A DNA stretch of 6,359 bases, from assembly GCA_019314085.1 (NCBI GenBank), contig JAFCZZ010000102.1, forward strand, positions 1 through 6,359, written 5' to 3'. The position numbers were made by a program, and so were the translations under genes. This document shows positions 5,593-6,359 of the stretch, one piece after another (the first letter of the stretch is position 1; the number at the start of each line of letters is the position of its first letter). The stretch is from Deltaproteobacteria bacterium (GTDB taxonomy: Bacteria > Desulfobacterota > Syntrophia > Syntrophales > UBA2210). The notes under the pieces were generated by a model. The model worked only from the letters and a program-made list of their open reading frames with translations, was not told the origin of the DNA and did no database searches.

Positions 5593-6270
5593 TCAGGCAG
5601 CGACAATGAGATTGACGCCGTTGTCCATGATCACGCGAGAAAACCCCTGAGCATGGCACAGCTCCAGCGCCCGCTGCCGCTGCTCTTCTCCGTTTTTAGC
5701 CGCGTACGCGCTCTCCGCATTGTGCTCGACGCACAGCAGCTGCGCGCCAAGTGCCTTGAGATCGGTGTCAGCCAAAATGTCGAGGCTAGTGCCCTCGGTG
5801 TCGATCGACACGAAGTGGTAGGGCCCCGGGAAGGGTTCGCTCAACTCGGCCATGGTGAGCGTTGGGCAGAGAAAGCTCTGCCACGCGTCGGTCCGTTCAG
5901 GCGTAAATTGCAGCACGCGCTCGAACTGCTCCTTGACCGTCGTCGAGGCCATGCCGGGGTTTTCTGCTCCGGCCAGTTTCCCCTGTAGCGCCTCGGAGTT
6001 CTCCCACCACCGCACTAGCCGGCCGCCGGACTTGGGCGCCATAACGGCATGCACGAGCGTCACCCGGTCGCTTTGGGCATGGTTGGCGCAGAGCGCTCGG
6101 AAGGCGTTGATGCCGCCCTCCACCATCACCCCGCTCCAACCCGCCGCCAGCAGCTCGTTGGTGTTGGAGCAATGCACGCCATCGTAAGCTCCAATGTCTA
6201 AAAACCGCCCTTTGAATGCCCCGGGGAAGTGGTTGAGCACCACGCGATCTTCTTGGTCCTGTGCGGTCAC
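5593..6270 (-). CDS. FkbM family SAM-dependent methyltransferase (copy A)
   Basis: Predicted class I methyltransferase of the FkbM/Methyltransf_21 type, which usually O-methylates sugar or polyketide hydroxyls using S-adenosylmethionine in the cytoplasm. From the GTG start it has 225 residues. Motif I is FLDIGAYDG (23-31), followed by CSNT; the second strand ends in VEGG (50-53), where many relatives have VEP. FVSIDTEG (153-160) matches the late family motif D-x-EG, followed by VEHN (181-184) and a C-terminal NGVN (217-220). A WWEN segment near 88-91 is shared with copy B. The GTG at 6270 is preferred because GAAAGG lies 9 nt upstream and the codon overlaps the upstream stop (GTGA). An ATG at 6318 would add 16 Arg/Gln/Gly-rich residues with no match in copy B. 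The next gene begins 15 bp downstream. The family call is firm; the substrate is unknown. Confidence 0.9.
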   Translation of the reverse strand: MTAQDQEDRVVLNHFPGAFKGRFLDIGAYDGVHCSNTNELLAAGWSGVMVEGGINAFRALCANHAQSDRVTLVHAVMAPKSGGRLVRWWENSEALQGKLAGAENPGMASTTVKEQFERVLQFTPERTDAWQSFLCPTLTMAELSEPFPGPYHFVSIDTEGTSLDILADTDLKALGAQLLCVEHNAESAYAAKNGEEQRQRALELCHAQGFSRVIMDNGVNLIVAA

Positions 6271-6359
6271 GCGCTCTTGCCTTTCTTCTGGCTGTCCACC
6301 GCAGCCCGGTCGGGCCATCTTGCCCAGAACAGTTTGCTGTCTTTTCGCTCCGGGTTGTC
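6267..6359 (-). CDS. C-terminal end of an unidentified protein (5' part outside window)
   Basis: This is an open frame entering from the right edge and ending at a TGA (6269-6267). The 30 visible residues are hydrophilic and rich in Lys, Asp and Ser (…LFWARWPDRAAVDSQKKGKSA). The frame was chosen because its stop overlaps the GTG start of the next gene in a GTGA junction, as seen elsewhere in this operon, and because a purine-rich Shine-Dalgarno-like stretch lies just before that GTG, inside this tail. Too little is visible to assign a family. By context it could be another glycosyltransferase or methyltransferase of the same cluster, but that is a guess. The alternative is that the FkbM gene simply extends upstream in its own frame, which is also open to the window edge. 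Confidence 0.55.
   Translation of the reverse strand, partial: DNPERKDSKLFWARWPDRAAVDSQKKGKSA
6280..6285 (-). promoter_or_regulatory. Ribosome binding site supporting GTG start at 6270
   Basis: GAAAGG on the minus strand, 9 nt before the GTG of the first FkbM gene. It favours this start over the ATG at 6318, whose upstream sequence has only a weak GGGCAAG. Confidence 0.5.

Larger units (their letters stand above)
3600..6270 (-). other. Tandem, diverged duplication of an FkbM + Methyltransf_24 gene pair
   Basis: The first unit spans 6270-4933 and the second 4933-3600, each with an FkbM gene followed by a Methyltransf_24-like gene. All catalytic motifs occur in the same order and spacing between the corresponding members. 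Short nucleotide stretches also remain nearly identical, for example 5812-5830 against 4457-4475 (18 of 19 bases, coding PGPYHF) and 5114-5127 against 3742-3755 (14 of 14 bases). Elsewhere the copies have diverged widely, so the duplication is either old or both pairs were acquired from related sources. Confidence 0.82.

Overview
The window is a compact, GC-rich segment. Every gene I can support lies on the minus strand, so the text below follows transcription from high to low coordinates. Neighbouring genes overlap by a few bases (GTGA, TGATG, TAATG and ATGA junctions) or are separated by at most 15 bp. There is no intergenic room for a promoter or terminator, so the whole window looks like the inside of one long translationally coupled transcript. 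No tRNA, rRNA, CRISPR array or insertion sequence was seen. The packing, the many small unknown ORFs and a nuclease-fold protein of a type I associate with phages point to a tailed phage, prophage or metagenomic viral contig with a high-GC bacterial host. No structural or replication gene is present to prove this, so the source remains an inference.

Region 1 (about 6359-3600) starts with the tail of an unidentified gene and continues with four SAM-dependent methyltransferases in alternating order: FkbM-like, Methyltransf_24-like, FkbM-like, Methyltransf_24-like. The two FkbM proteins resemble each other throughout, and so do the two Methyltransf_24 proteins. This is a diverged tandem duplication of a two-gene cassette. 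Region 2 (3603-1615) encodes a large two-domain glycosyltransferase: a GT2 (GT-A fold) domain, a proline/alanine-rich linker, and a GT-B domain of the CgeB/group-1 type. Region 3 (1621-102) holds four small genes: a single-pass membrane protein, a very basic 71-residue protein, a probable PD-(D/E)XK-fold protein and a helical or coiled-coil protein. At the left edge (105-1) a further gene begins; its first 35 residues look like the start of another GT2 enzyme.

Taken together, the window is best read as a glycan assembly and O-methylation module: glycosyltransferases build a short glycan and FkbM-type and Methyltransf_24-type enzymes methylate its hydroxyls. In a phage the plausible targets are virion proteins or the host surface, but the acceptor cannot be read from this sequence. 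The most notable features are the duplicated methyltransferase pair, the fused glycosyltransferase, and the nuclease-fold and unknown small genes embedded in the same coupled operon.
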